The notes under the pieces are model-generated. The model saw only the letters and a list, made by a program, of their open reading frames with translations, ran no database searches and was not told the DNA's origin. DNA of 64,000 bases from Ectothiorhodospiraceae bacterium (GTDB taxonomy: Bacteria; Pseudomonadota; Gammaproteobacteria; HK1). Shown piece after piece: positions 28,035 to 36,224 of this stretch. Position 1 is the first letter of the stretch. Each line of letters starts with the position of its first letter. A program made the translations under genes and the position numbers. The DNA lies in contig JACKNM010000009.1 of assembly GCA_024234875.1 (NCBI GenBank), forward strand, positions 186,001 to 250,000, in the 5' to 3' direction.

Positions 28035-29030
28035 TTGGCCACCTGGCTGACGCGCGCGCTGTTCCTCGCGCTGGGGCTCTGGCTGCTGTGGCTGGTGCTC
28101 TCCAGCACCGACTTGGGCGCGGTGGTCGACCAGGTGCTCGCCATCGGCCTCTCGGGGCTTGCCCTGGTGGTCGCGATCTACGCGATCGAGTTCGTTGCCG
28201 ACACCGGCGCCTGGCTGCTCGCCTGTCGCCATGTGCCGGCCAGCCCGCGCTGGCTCGGGCGCCTGCTCGGCGTGCGCCTCGTCGGTGAGGTGCTGAACAG
28301 CGTCACCCCACTCGGCGGGTTCGGCGGCGAGCCGGTGAAGGCGTTGCTGCTCAGGCGCCACCACGGCCTCGGCATCGAGGAGACCGCGATCTCGCTGATC
28401 CTCGCCAAGACCGCCAATCTGCTGTCGATGTTGCTGTTCCTCGCCGTCGGCTTCGCCTTCGCCCTCGGCGATTCCCGCCTGCCGGCCCCGTACAAGCTGC
28501 TCGCGAGCAGCGGCCTGCTGGCGCTCGGGGTCGGTGTCCTCGGTCTGTACGCGGTCCAGCGCCATCGGGTCCCGTCCCGTCTCACCGCCCGCCTCGGTCG
28601 GACGCGACTCGGCATCCGCCTGCTCGCGGTGCTGCACCACGTCGAGCGCTTCGACGAGCGCCTGGCGAGCTTCTACGTGGCCGACCGTGCGCGCTTCGCC
28701 GGAGCGTTCGGGTTGGCGCTCGCGAACTGGGTGGTCGGCGCGCTCGGGATCTACGCCACCTTCGCGCTCATCGGCCGCCCGGTGAGCCTCGTCGACGCCT
28801 GGATCATCGAGACGGTGGCCCAGCTCGTTCGCGCCGCCACGTTCTTCATCCCGGCGAGCCTGGGCGCGCAGGAGGGGGCGTTCGTGCTGCTGCTCGACGC
28901 GCTCGCGGGCGACGCCGCCGCCGGGCTCGCAGCGGCGCTGGTGCGCCGCGCGCGCGAGCTGGTCTGGCTCACGTCCGGCGTCGTCGCCGGGGCGCTCTAC
29001 TCCGCCCGTCTGCCCGGACGCGAGAAGTAA
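28035..29030 (+). CDS. Lysylphosphatidylglycerol-synthase-TM (UPF0104/HpnL-like) membrane protein
   Basis: A 331-residue polytopic inner-membrane protein of the LPG_synthase_TM family, which holds flippase-like or transfer-domain membrane segments and includes hopanoid-linked HpnL. The start is TTG 28035, 12 bp after the previous stop; no ATG is available. Signatures seen are LGVRLVGEVLNSVTPLGGFGGEPVKALLLRR (about 75-106), ETAISLILAKTANLL and the late FFIPASLGAQEGAFVLLLDAL. It lacks the soluble MprF catalytic domain. Its 3' end overlaps the 3' end of hpnA on the other strand by 34 bp. Role proposed from context: export or flipping of the lipid made by the preceding transferase. Confidence 0.78.
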   Translation: MATWLTRALFLALGLWLLWLVLSSTDLGAVVDQVLAIGLSGLALVVAIYAIEFVADTGAWLLACRHVPASPRWLGRLLGVRLVGEVLNSVTPLGGFGGEPVKALLLRRHHGLGIEETAISLILAKTANLLSMLLFLAVGFAFALGDSRLPAPYKLLASSGLLALGVGVLGLYAVQRHRVPSRLTARLGRTRLGIRLLAVLHHVERFDERLASFYVADRARFAGAFGLALANWVVGALGIYATFALIGRPVSLVDAWIIETVAQLVRAATFFIPASLGAQEGAFVLLLDALAGDAAAGLAAALVRRARELVWLTSGVVAGALYSARLPGREK

Positions 29031-30007
29031 CCGGCCTGCTCGAACCAGGCCACCGCATCGTCGATGGCCGCCTGCGCCGGGCGCGTGCGATAGCCGAGCT
29101 CGCGCTCGGCGCGCGCGGAGTCGAAGAACATGCGCTTGCGCGCCATGCGCACGCCGTCGACGGTCGCCAGCGGCTCGCCGCGTCCGCTGAGTCGCGCCCA
29201 CGCCTCGGCGACCACCGCCACCGGCAACACCGCCCCGTGCGGCAGCCGGACCCGCGGTGGCGTGCGACCGGCGGCGCGTGCCACCGCGTGCAGGATCTCG
29301 CGCAGGGTGAGGTTCTCGCCGCCGAGGATGTAGCGCTGGCCGGCCACACCATGCTCCATCGCCAACAGGTGCCCCTCGGCGACGTCGTCGACATGGACCA
29401 CGTTGAGCCCGGTGTCGACGTAGGCCGGCATCTTCCCTCGCGCCGCGTCGAGAATCATCCGCCCGGTCGGCGTCGGCTTGACGTCGCGCGGGCCGACGGG
29501 GGTCGATGGATTCACGATGACCACCGGCAGCCCGGCGGCGGCCAACGCGTCGACCCGCGCCTCGGCGAGGAACTTCGAGCGCTTGTAGTGGCCGATCATG
29601 TCGTCGAGCCGAACTGGCGTGTCCTCGTCCGCCGGTCGGCCGTCGGTGCGCAGGCCGAGCGTGGCGACGCTGCTGGTGTAGACGATCCGCTCGATCCCGG
29701 CGTCGCCGGCGGCGCGGAGCAACGCCTCCGTGCCCTCGACGTTGGCGGCGTAGAGCGGACCCGGGTCACGCACCCACAGCCGGTAGTCGGCGGCGACGTG
29801 GTACAGATGCCGCGCGCCGCGCACCGCGGCGGCGAGCGTCGCCGGCGCGGTCAGGTCACCGAGCGCGACCTCGACGTCGAGGCCGGCCAGGTTGCGTCGG
29901 TCGCTCGTCGCGCGCACCAGCACGCGAACCGCCTCGCCGCGCGCGAGCAGCCGCCGCACCACCGCCGCGCCGACGAAACCGGACGCTCCGGTCACCAGGG
30001 TCGTCAT
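28997..30007 (-). CDS. hpnA: Hopanoid-associated sugar epimerase/reductase HpnA
   Basis: A 336-residue short-chain dehydrogenase/NAD-dependent epimerase, a marker of hopanoid clusters. ATG 30007 begins MTTLVTGASGFVG, with the NAD(P) motif GASGFVG at residues 7-13. YTSSVATLG and HYKRSKFLAE (Tyr and Lys of the catalytic triad) are intact, as are NPSTPVGPRDVKPTPTGR and ILGGENLTLREI typical of HpnA. The C terminus ends WFEQAGYFSRPG. A start further upstream at 30070 is rejected because it lies in hpnN. The start overlaps the hpnN stop by one base (TGATG). The exact reaction is not established. Confidence 0.93.
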   Translation of the reverse strand: MTTLVTGASGFVGAAVVRRLLARGEAVRVLVRATSDRRNLAGLDVEVALGDLTAPATLAAAVRGARHLYHVAADYRLWVRDPGPLYAANVEGTEALLRAAGDAGIERIVYTSSVATLGLRTDGRPADEDTPVRLDDMIGHYKRSKFLAEARVDALAAAGLPVVIVNPSTPVGPRDVKPTPTGRMILDAARGKMPAYVDTGLNVVHVDDVAEGHLLAMEHGVAGQRYILGGENLTLREILHAVARAAGRTPPRVRLPHGAVLPVAVVAEAWARLSGRGEPLATVDGVRMARKRMFFDSARAERELGYRTRPAQAAIDDAVAWFEQAGYFSRPGRRAE

Positions 30008-32607
30008 CACTGCTCCTCGGTCCGGCCCCGCCACGCCGCATGCAGCGCCGGCAACACCACCAGCGTGCATGCCAGAGCGAGCGCGAGCCCGATGCTCAAC
30101 ACGATACCCATGCTCGCGGTGCCCGGGTGCGGCGAGAGCGCCAGATTGCCGAAGCCGCAGATGGTGGTCAGTGCACTGACCACGATCGCGCGCCCGGTCA
30201 CCCCGCCGTCACCGGCTGCCGTCGCCGGCCGCGCGCCACCACCGCTCGTGGCCCCACCGCGCAGTCGGTGGACCATGTGCACGCCATTGTCCACCCCGAT
30301 GCCGAGCAGCAAGGGCAGCGCGATCACGTTGGCGAAGTTGAAGTCGACGCCGAGGAGCACCATCGCACCGATGGTGAGCAGCCCGGCGAGCAACAGCGGC
30401 GATACGGTGAGCACGGTCTCGCGCACGCTGCGCAAGCTCACCAGGAGCAGCACGACGATGGCCGCGAGCGCGCTGGCGAACGCCTGCACGAAGCTCTCGA
30501 CGACGACGCGCCCCGACTCGAGGTAGACCAGCGGCGTGCCGGTCGCCCCGGGGACCGCCTCGGTGACCGCCCGCACGAAGCGATCGCGCGCGTCGACGGC
30601 GTCGAGGTCGTCGCGCGGCGAGGCCTCGACACGCAGGCGACCATCCGCCGCGCGCCATTCACGGGTGATCGTCTCGGGGAGGTCACGGGCAGTGAATGCC
30701 TGGGCGTGCATCGCCAACCCGAGGCGCCCGAGCTGACGGGGTAGCGCGGCCACCGCATCACTCGCAAACGCCTCCACCGCGGCGTCGCCGGCATCGCCGA
30801 GCACGGTGAGCGCGGCATCGAGTCGACGCGCCGCATCGCCGGCCTCCCCGGTCGCGGACGACAGCCCCCGCGACGCCTCCGACATGCGCGCCAGCGCGGC
30901 GCGCGCATCCGTGGCCGGCAGCGCCGGCGCCGGTCTGACCGCGCCGAGGTCGATACCGAGGACGAGGTCGAGGTCGGTGAGCACCGCGAGCTTCGCCGCC
31001 TGGTCGGCGGGGACGAAATCATCGAGGGTACGGGTCTCCGCGACCTCCGGCACCGCCTCGAGTCGGGCCCGCGTCGCGTCCACCGCGTCGGGCGCGACGA
31101 GGGCCGACAGCGACCACGGATGGACGTCCGGGTCGGCCAGCAGGTCGCGGAACGTCGCGACCGACTCCGCTCCCGGGTCGCGCAGCGCCACCGGGTTGTC
31201 GTCGAATCGCGCCGACGGCAGCACACTGCCGCTCAGCAGCCCGACCACCACCACCGCGGCCACCACCCACCGCGGCCGGCGGGTCGCCCAACGCCCCAAC
31301 CCCGCGACCGGATTGCCGACCGGACGACGCGGTGCCGCCACCTGCATCACCACCAACAGCGCCGGGAGCACGGTGAGGCTCGCCAGCAAGCTGATCAGGA
31401 CCCCGGTGCCAGAGATGATCCCGAGCTCGGAGACGCCCGCGAAGGCGGTGGGCACGAAGGCGTAGAACCCGACCCCGGTGGTCAGCGCGCAGAGCGCCAG
31501 CGAGCCACCGATGTCACGGGTCGCGGCGATTGCCGCCGCGCGCTGGTCACGCCCATCGGCGAGCAGCTCGCGATGCCTGAGTGCGAAGTGGATGGCGTAG
31601 TCCACACCGAGACCGATGTAGAGCACCGCGAAAGCGATGGAGATGAGGTTGAGACGCCCGACCGCCGCGGCGGCGAAGCCCGCGGTCCACGTGAGCCCCA
31701 CCACCAGGGTGACGAGGCTCACCACGGCCAGGCGCACCGAGCCGAGGCCCCAGACCAGCACCACCGCCACCAGCGTCGCGGCCAGCAGCGCCGCCGTCCC
31801 CATCCCGGCGCTCACCGTCTCCAGCTCCTCGTGCTCCATCGCGGTCCCGCCGGTGATCCGCACGCGCACACCGGCCGGCACCTCGCGCGCGAGGGCGCGG
31901 ACGGCCGCCAGCGCCGGGCCGGCGGGGAGGAGATCGCCGTAGTCGAGGCGCGGCTTCACCACCACGAAGCGGCGGCCCTGCTGCGGCGTGTCGCCGGCCA
32001 GGAGCCCCTGCCAGGACAGCCACCGGCGCTCGCCGTGCGCGGCGCGCCGGGCGGTCGCGGCGAGCGCGTCGAGCAGCGGCACCAGCCCGTCAGCGTCGAC
32101 GGTCGCCGCGCTCCCGGCCGCGTCCTCGAGCAGGCCGGCGAGCGCCGCGAGGTCGGGTCCGGCCACGACCCGGCCGAGCACCGGCTGCATCTCGATCAGG
32201 CGGTCGGCGAGCTGCTCGAGCTCGGGCAAATCGAGGTAGAGGAGCGCATTGCGCTCGAGGAAGGGATCACCGCCCGGACGCTCGACCCACTCCACCAGGT
32301 CGTCGCGGGCCGCGATGCGCTCGGCGAGACGGGCGGCGACGTCGTCGGCCAGATCCGGCGTCGACGCGTCGACCACCACCAGCAGGGTTCCGGAATCGTG
32401 CGGGAAAGCCGCCTGCAGGGCGTTGTACTGCCGCCGCCACTCCAGCCGGTCGGAGATCATGTCGGCGGTATCGGTGTCGATGCCGAGGTGCATCGCCGCG
32501 TGGCGACCGGCGACGATGGTCATCACCAGCGCGAGCGCGAGGGTGAGCCACGGCGCGCGCACCGCGGCTCCGACCAGACCAGCCGTCAGCTCACCCGGAC
32601 CGCGCAT
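30007..32607 (-). CDS. hpnN: Hopanoid transporter HpnN (MMPL/RND family)
   Basis: An 866-residue RND-type membrane protein. Two repeats each have a large periplasmic loop and a bundle of membrane helices: an N-terminal helix near 15-35 followed by HLGIDTDTADMISDRLEWR, and later FAVLYIGLGVDYAIHFALRHREL, with the second half containing LPLLLGIGVDNGVHMVHRL. These GLGVDY and GIGVDN motifs are typical of the MMPL/HpnN family. HpnN moves hopanoids to the outer membrane in Rhodopseudomonas. Length is normal. Its stop overlaps the hpnA start by one base. The previous gene is the PhyH dioxygenase, 48 bp upstream. Confidence 0.93.
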   Translation of the reverse strand: MRGPGELTAGLVGAAVRAPWLTLALALVMTIVAGRHAAMHLGIDTDTADMISDRLEWRRQYNALQAAFPHDSGTLLVVVDASTPDLADDVAARLAERIAARDDLVEWVERPGGDPFLERNALLYLDLPELEQLADRLIEMQPVLGRVVAGPDLAALAGLLEDAAGSAATVDADGLVPLLDALAATARRAAHGERRWLSWQGLLAGDTPQQGRRFVVVKPRLDYGDLLPAGPALAAVRALAREVPAGVRVRITGGTAMEHEELETVSAGMGTAALLAATLVAVVLVWGLGSVRLAVVSLVTLVVGLTWTAGFAAAAVGRLNLISIAFAVLYIGLGVDYAIHFALRHRELLADGRDQRAAAIAATRDIGGSLALCALTTGVGFYAFVPTAFAGVSELGIISGTGVLISLLASLTVLPALLVVMQVAAPRRPVGNPVAGLGRWATRRPRWVVAAVVVVGLLSGSVLPSARFDDNPVALRDPGAESVATFRDLLADPDVHPWSLSALVAPDAVDATRARLEAVPEVAETRTLDDFVPADQAAKLAVLTDLDLVLGIDLGAVRPAPALPATDARAALARMSEASRGLSSATGEAGDAARRLDAALTVLGDAGDAAVEAFASDAVAALPRQLGRLGLAMHAQAFTARDLPETITREWRAADGRLRVEASPRDDLDAVDARDRFVRAVTEAVPGATGTPLVYLESGRVVVESFVQAFASALAAIVVLLLVSLRSVRETVLTVSPLLLAGLLTIGAMVLLGVDFNFANVIALPLLLGIGVDNGVHMVHRLRGGATSGGGARPATAAGDGGVTGRAIVVSALTTICGFGNLALSPHPGTASMGIVLSIGLALALACTLVVLPALHAAWRGRTEEQ

Positions 32608-32655
32608 CGTCGGGAGTTGCTCGCGTCTCGGCGACGGCCGGGCCGTGGTCGCTGC

Positions 32656-33414
32656 TCAGACCCGGAACACGTAGCGCGCGCCGGGCTCGCGCTCGCAGTC
32701 GGGCGGGAAGCTCTTGCGCTTGGCGGCGTAGTACGCCAGGCGGTGGTCGCCGGCCGAGCGCGCGTTGTAGGTCACGTAGAGCACCCGGCGCGGTCGATCG
32801 GTCGCGTTCGGCGCCGAGCGATGTGGTGCGTACGAGTCGAAGAAGACGACGTCGCCGGACCGGGTCGGGCAGGCGACGTACTCGATCGAGCCGTCCTCGG
32901 GCAACGGCTTCCACATCTCGCCGAGCAGGCCCTCGCGGTGCCGGCCGGCGGCGAGCTCCAGGCAGCCGTTCTCCGGCGTCGTGTCGTCGATGGTGACCAG
33001 CGCGGTGACGTGCAGTGGCCCGTAGACGTCCCATCCGGCCTGGACGTCCTGGTGGGCCTTGAAGCCGTCGCTGCCGGGGATCTTGAAGTTGATCTTCTCC
33101 TTGAACAGCACCACCGGCTCGCCCATGAGCCGCGCCACCCAGTCGCCGAGCCCGGGTCCCCTCAGCAGCCGATCCATGCCCTCGTGGAACGGGCAGAAGT
33201 TCTCGATCCGCGACAGCACGCGCTGGCCCGGAGCGCGCAGCGAGTCCTCGTGGTAGACCATGTGGCGCCCCGGCACCTCGGGCATCGCCGCCAGGTCCTC
33301 GGTCCACGCCGTCACCCGGCGCATCTCCTCGGCATCGAGCAACCCCGGCACCACCAGGTACCCGTCACGGTGGAACGCAGCCACCTCGGCATCGGTCGGA
33401 AGCGCCGCTCGCAT
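32656..33414 (-). CDS. Phytanoyl-CoA dioxygenase (PhyH) family 2OG-Fe(II) oxygenase
   Basis: A 252-residue oxygenase with the PhyH N-terminal opening FHRDGYLVVPGLLDAEEM (14-31). The iron triad is H121-x-D123 (KAHQDVQAG) and H198 (DSYAPHRSAPN), with R210 as the probable 2-oxoglutarate carboxylate ligand. Members hydroxylate lipid side chains, amino acids or polyketides using 2-oxoglutarate and O2. It sits inside the hopanoid operon between hpnG (24 bp after that stop) and hpnN (48 bp before it). No hydroxylase of this family is a standard hpn gene, so a new hopanoid oxidation step is possible. The substrate is unproven. Confidence 0.85.
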   Translation of the reverse strand: MRAALPTDAEVAAFHRDGYLVVPGLLDAEEMRRVTAWTEDLAAMPEVPGRHMVYHEDSLRAPGQRVLSRIENFCPFHEGMDRLLRGPGLGDWVARLMGEPVVLFKEKINFKIPGSDGFKAHQDVQAGWDVYGPLHVTALVTIDDTTPENGCLELAAGRHREGLLGEMWKPLPEDGSIEYVACPTRSGDVVFFDSYAPHRSAPNATDRPRRVLYVTYNARSAGDHRLAYYAAKRKSFPPDCEREPGARYVFRV

Positions 33415-33438
33415 CGCCTGCCACCTCTCCGGTTCGAT

Positions 33439-34161
33439 TCAGTCTCTGGCCGCGGGTGCCAACAGCCCACCCGCCTCGTGAGCCGCGCGCGCGGTCCGGC
33501 GCAGACCCGCCAACGCGGCGCGAAACGCGACCCCGAGGCGGACCAGGTCCGCCGCCACGGTCGGTCGGCGGGCCAGCTCCCTCAGCACCGGCCCGACGCG
33601 AATGCCGCCCCGTGCGTCCACTGCACTCGCCACCGACGCCGGCAACGACAGCCACAGCGGATCGGCGACCGCCCGCACCACCAGCCACGGCAACCCCGCC
33701 GCCCGCGCCAGGCCCGCCACCGCGCCGGTCTCCATGTCGCCGGCGCTGGCGGCATGGTGCAGTCCGAGCCGGCGCTTGTCGGCGGCGGTGCGCACCACCG
33801 CGTCCAGCGCGACCAGTCGACCGCCCACCACCGCGCCCGCCTCGCCCAGCACGCGCGCGCTCCAGGCAGCGGTCGCGGCGTCCACCTCGAGGGAGCTCGC
33901 GACCTCCCCGGTGCCGCTCAGCACGCGAGCGGGAACGAGCACCGCGCCGGGCGCGAGGGCGGGGTCGAGGCCGACCGCGACACCCCACGAGACCAGCGCC
34001 CGCACGCCATCGTCGACCAGCCGCCGCGCGCTGCGCTCGGCCGCCTCCGCCCCGACGCCACAGACCGCGATCCGAAGCCGTCCGCGGTCGAGGGCCGCGA
34101 GGGTGGCCGCCTCGGCCTGCAGCGCGCAGACCACTCCGACCGGCCGCCACGCACCACTCAC
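33439..34161 (-). CDS. hpnG: Adenosylhopane nucleosidase/phosphorylase HpnG
   Basis: A 240-residue member of the purine-nucleoside phosphorylase/MTA-SAH nucleosidase fold. HpnG cleaves adenine from adenosylhopane to give ribosylhopane. GTG 34161 overlaps the shc stop (GTGA), which decides the start against a much longer open frame. Typical pieces are VGVVCALQAEAATLAALDRG, ALVSWGVAVGLDPALAPGAVLVP, SAGDMETGAVAGLARAAGLPWLVVRAVADP and the C-terminal helix. The DMETGA Glu and the ADP Asp are the expected ligands. It follows shc directly, as in other clusters. Confidence 0.92.
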   Translation of the reverse strand: MSGAWRPVGVVCALQAEAATLAALDRGRLRIAVCGVGAEAAERSARRLVDDGVRALVSWGVAVGLDPALAPGAVLVPARVLSGTGEVASSLEVDAATAAWSARVLGEAGAVVGGRLVALDAVVRTAADKRRLGLHHAASAGDMETGAVAGLARAAGLPWLVVRAVADPLWLSLPASVASAVDARGGIRVGPVLRELARRPTVAADLVRLGVAFRAALAGLRRTARAAHEAGGLLAPAARD

Positions 34162-36137
34162 CCCGGGCGCACGGCCCCCCCGGTGAGCGTGCGCTCGAAC
34201 CGCGTTCGGTAGCGTGCCAACGCCCACAGCGGGAAGTACTGCGAGTAGCCGTGGTACTTCAGATAGAACACCCGCGGAAAGCCGGGGGCAGTGAAATCGT
34301 GATCGCACCACAACCCGTCGGGCTGCTGGGTGTCGAGCAGGTACTGAACGCCGCGCGTCACGCCGTCGGCGCGCAACTCTCCGGCGGCCAGCAGCGAGAG
34401 CAGCGCCCAGGCGGTCTGGAACGAGGTGGAGACGACGTGCTGCCCGGCGAGCCCCGGGTCGAAGTAGGTGGCGTTGCTCTCGCCCCACCCGCCGTCGGCC
34501 CGTTGCATCGAGTACAACCACTCGACCGCGCGCCGGACCATCGGCGCATCGCTCGGTTGGCCCGCGGTCTCCAGCGCGGTCAGCACGCACCACGTGCCGT
34601 AGACGTAGTTGGTTCCCCAACGCCCGAACCAGCTGCCGTCCGGCTCCTGCTCCGCGCGCAGGTACTCGAGACCGCGCTCGATCACCGACGCGAACCGCTC
34701 GCGGTCCAGGCGCGACAGGAACGTGATGCAACGGGCGGTGACGTCACTGGTGGGCGGGTCGAGCAACGCACCGTGGTCGGCGAACGGAATCTCGTTCAGG
34801 TAGTAGTGGGTGTTGTCGACGTCGAACGACGCCCAACCACCGTTGCTCGACTGCATGCCGCAGATCCACTCCGCGGCGCGCTCGATGTTCTCGGCGAAGC
34901 CCTCCGGGTCAGCCTGGAGCATGCTCCAGGCGACCACCGGTGTGTCGTCGATGTCCGGGTAGTGGTCGTTGCGGAACTCGAAGGCCCAGCCGCCACCGCG
35001 CAACGTCGGTCGCGACCACTGCCAGTCCCCCGGCTCGTCGAGCAACTGCCGCTCGGCCAACCAGTGCAGGCCGTGGAGCACCGGCGGCGTGTCGCCGCGC
35101 TGCGCCACCTCCTGCAGCGCGAGGCAGGCGAGCCCGGTATCCCAAACCGGGGACAGACAGGGCTGGCAGTATGCCTCGTGCTCCTTCACCACCAGCAGCT
35201 TCTCGAGCGCGCGCCGAGTCTGGTGCCGGTAGGGGTGGTCGGGGGGATATCCGATCGCCGCCAGCATCTCGTGGGCGTTGACCATCGCCGGAAAGATGCC
35301 GCCGAGCCCGTCGTCCCCGTTCAGGCGCTCGACCACGAACGACTCTGCCCGAGCGACCGCGGCCGAGCGAATCGCGCGCGGCACCAACGGCTCGACCAGG
35401 CGCCCGACCAGGTCGAGGGCGCGGAACAACCGGTTCAGACCGGACCGTGCCGGGAACCAGTCACGCTCCTCGGTCGGCGGGACCGTGAACAGCTCGGCGA
35501 TGCTCACCTGGCGTGGATTGGCGGCCCGGGGCTTGAGGGTGCACAGCACGAACAGCGGCACCATCACCGTGCGCGACCAGTAGGAGACCTTGCGGATGTG
35601 GAAGGGGAACCACTCCGGCAACAGCACGATCTCGACTGGCATGAACGGCACGGCCCGCCAGGGAATCTGCTCGAACAGCGCCAGCGCGATGTGGGTGAAG
35701 ACATTGGCGCGTGCCGCGCCGCCGGCGGCCAGCACCGCGGCGCGCGCTCGGGCCATGTGGGGCTCGTCCGGATCGTCGCCGATGAGCTTCAGCGCGAAGT
35801 ACGCCTTGACGGTGCAGCTCAGATCGAAGTCGCCGCCGGGATAGAGCGACCAGCCGCCATGCTCCTCCTGATGGTCCCGCAGGTAGACACCGATGAGACG
35901 CTCGAGCGCCGCGTCCACCTCGTCCATGAAGTGCATCATCATCACGTACTCGGACGGGATGGTGCAGTCGGCCTCGAACTCCATGCACCAGTACCCGTCC
36001 GGGTGCTGACGGTCGAGCAGCGCATCCGCGGCGCGCGCGATGGCGCGGTCGAGCCAGGAGTCCGAGCGCGTACGGGCGGGCCCGGCCGCTCCGCCGGTCG
36101 CGGCGTCACCCGCCTGACGCAGTGGTTGCACGCTCAT
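34158..36137 (-). CDS. shc: Squalene-hopene cyclase
   Basis: A 659-residue cyclase (A. acidocaldarius 631) that folds squalene into hopene and hopanol at the membrane. The catalytic DxDD motif is D395-I396-D397-D398 in PDIDDTPVV. Several QW repeats are visible, among them DGYWCMEFEADCTIPSEYV near the start, HGGWSLYPGG, GGWASFDVDN, DGSWFGRWGTNYVYGTW and DGGWGESNATYFDP. The C-terminal DGLWCDHDFTAPGFPRVFYLKYHGY block is complete. The stop overlaps the hpnG start by 4 nt and the gene starts 87 bp after the squalene synthase stop. It is the centre of the hopanoid operon. Confidence 0.96.
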   Translation of the reverse strand: MSVQPLRQAGDAATGGAAGPARTRSDSWLDRAIARAADALLDRQHPDGYWCMEFEADCTIPSEYVMMMHFMDEVDAALERLIGVYLRDHQEEHGGWSLYPGGDFDLSCTVKAYFALKLIGDDPDEPHMARARAAVLAAGGAARANVFTHIALALFEQIPWRAVPFMPVEIVLLPEWFPFHIRKVSYWSRTVMVPLFVLCTLKPRAANPRQVSIAELFTVPPTEERDWFPARSGLNRLFRALDLVGRLVEPLVPRAIRSAAVARAESFVVERLNGDDGLGGIFPAMVNAHEMLAAIGYPPDHPYRHQTRRALEKLLVVKEHEAYCQPCLSPVWDTGLACLALQEVAQRGDTPPVLHGLHWLAERQLLDEPGDWQWSRPTLRGGGWAFEFRNDHYPDIDDTPVVAWSMLQADPEGFAENIERAAEWICGMQSSNGGWASFDVDNTHYYLNEIPFADHGALLDPPTSDVTARCITFLSRLDRERFASVIERGLEYLRAEQEPDGSWFGRWGTNYVYGTWCVLTALETAGQPSDAPMVRRAVEWLYSMQRADGGWGESNATYFDPGLAGQHVVSTSFQTAWALLSLLAAGELRADGVTRGVQYLLDTQQPDGLWCDHDFTAPGFPRVFYLKYHGYSQYFPLWALARYRTRFERTLTGGAVRPG

Positions 36138-36224
36138 GTCGATGGTCGTTCCCAGTGGCTCGGTGCGACGGCCGGTCGCCGACGCGTCATCCGATGTGCC
36201 GATCTCGATCCCACGGGCGCCGGC

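Noticed and set aside
33421..33450. GGTTCGATTC as a tRNA T-loop
   Set aside because: No acceptor stem, anticodon arm or CCA end can be built around it; it lies across the hpnG 3' end.
31120..34212. Plus-strand open frame of 1030 codons opposite hpnN and the PhyH gene
   Set aside because: Antisense shadow with high Arg/His/Gly and no conserved motif; hpnN and phyH on the other strand are clear.
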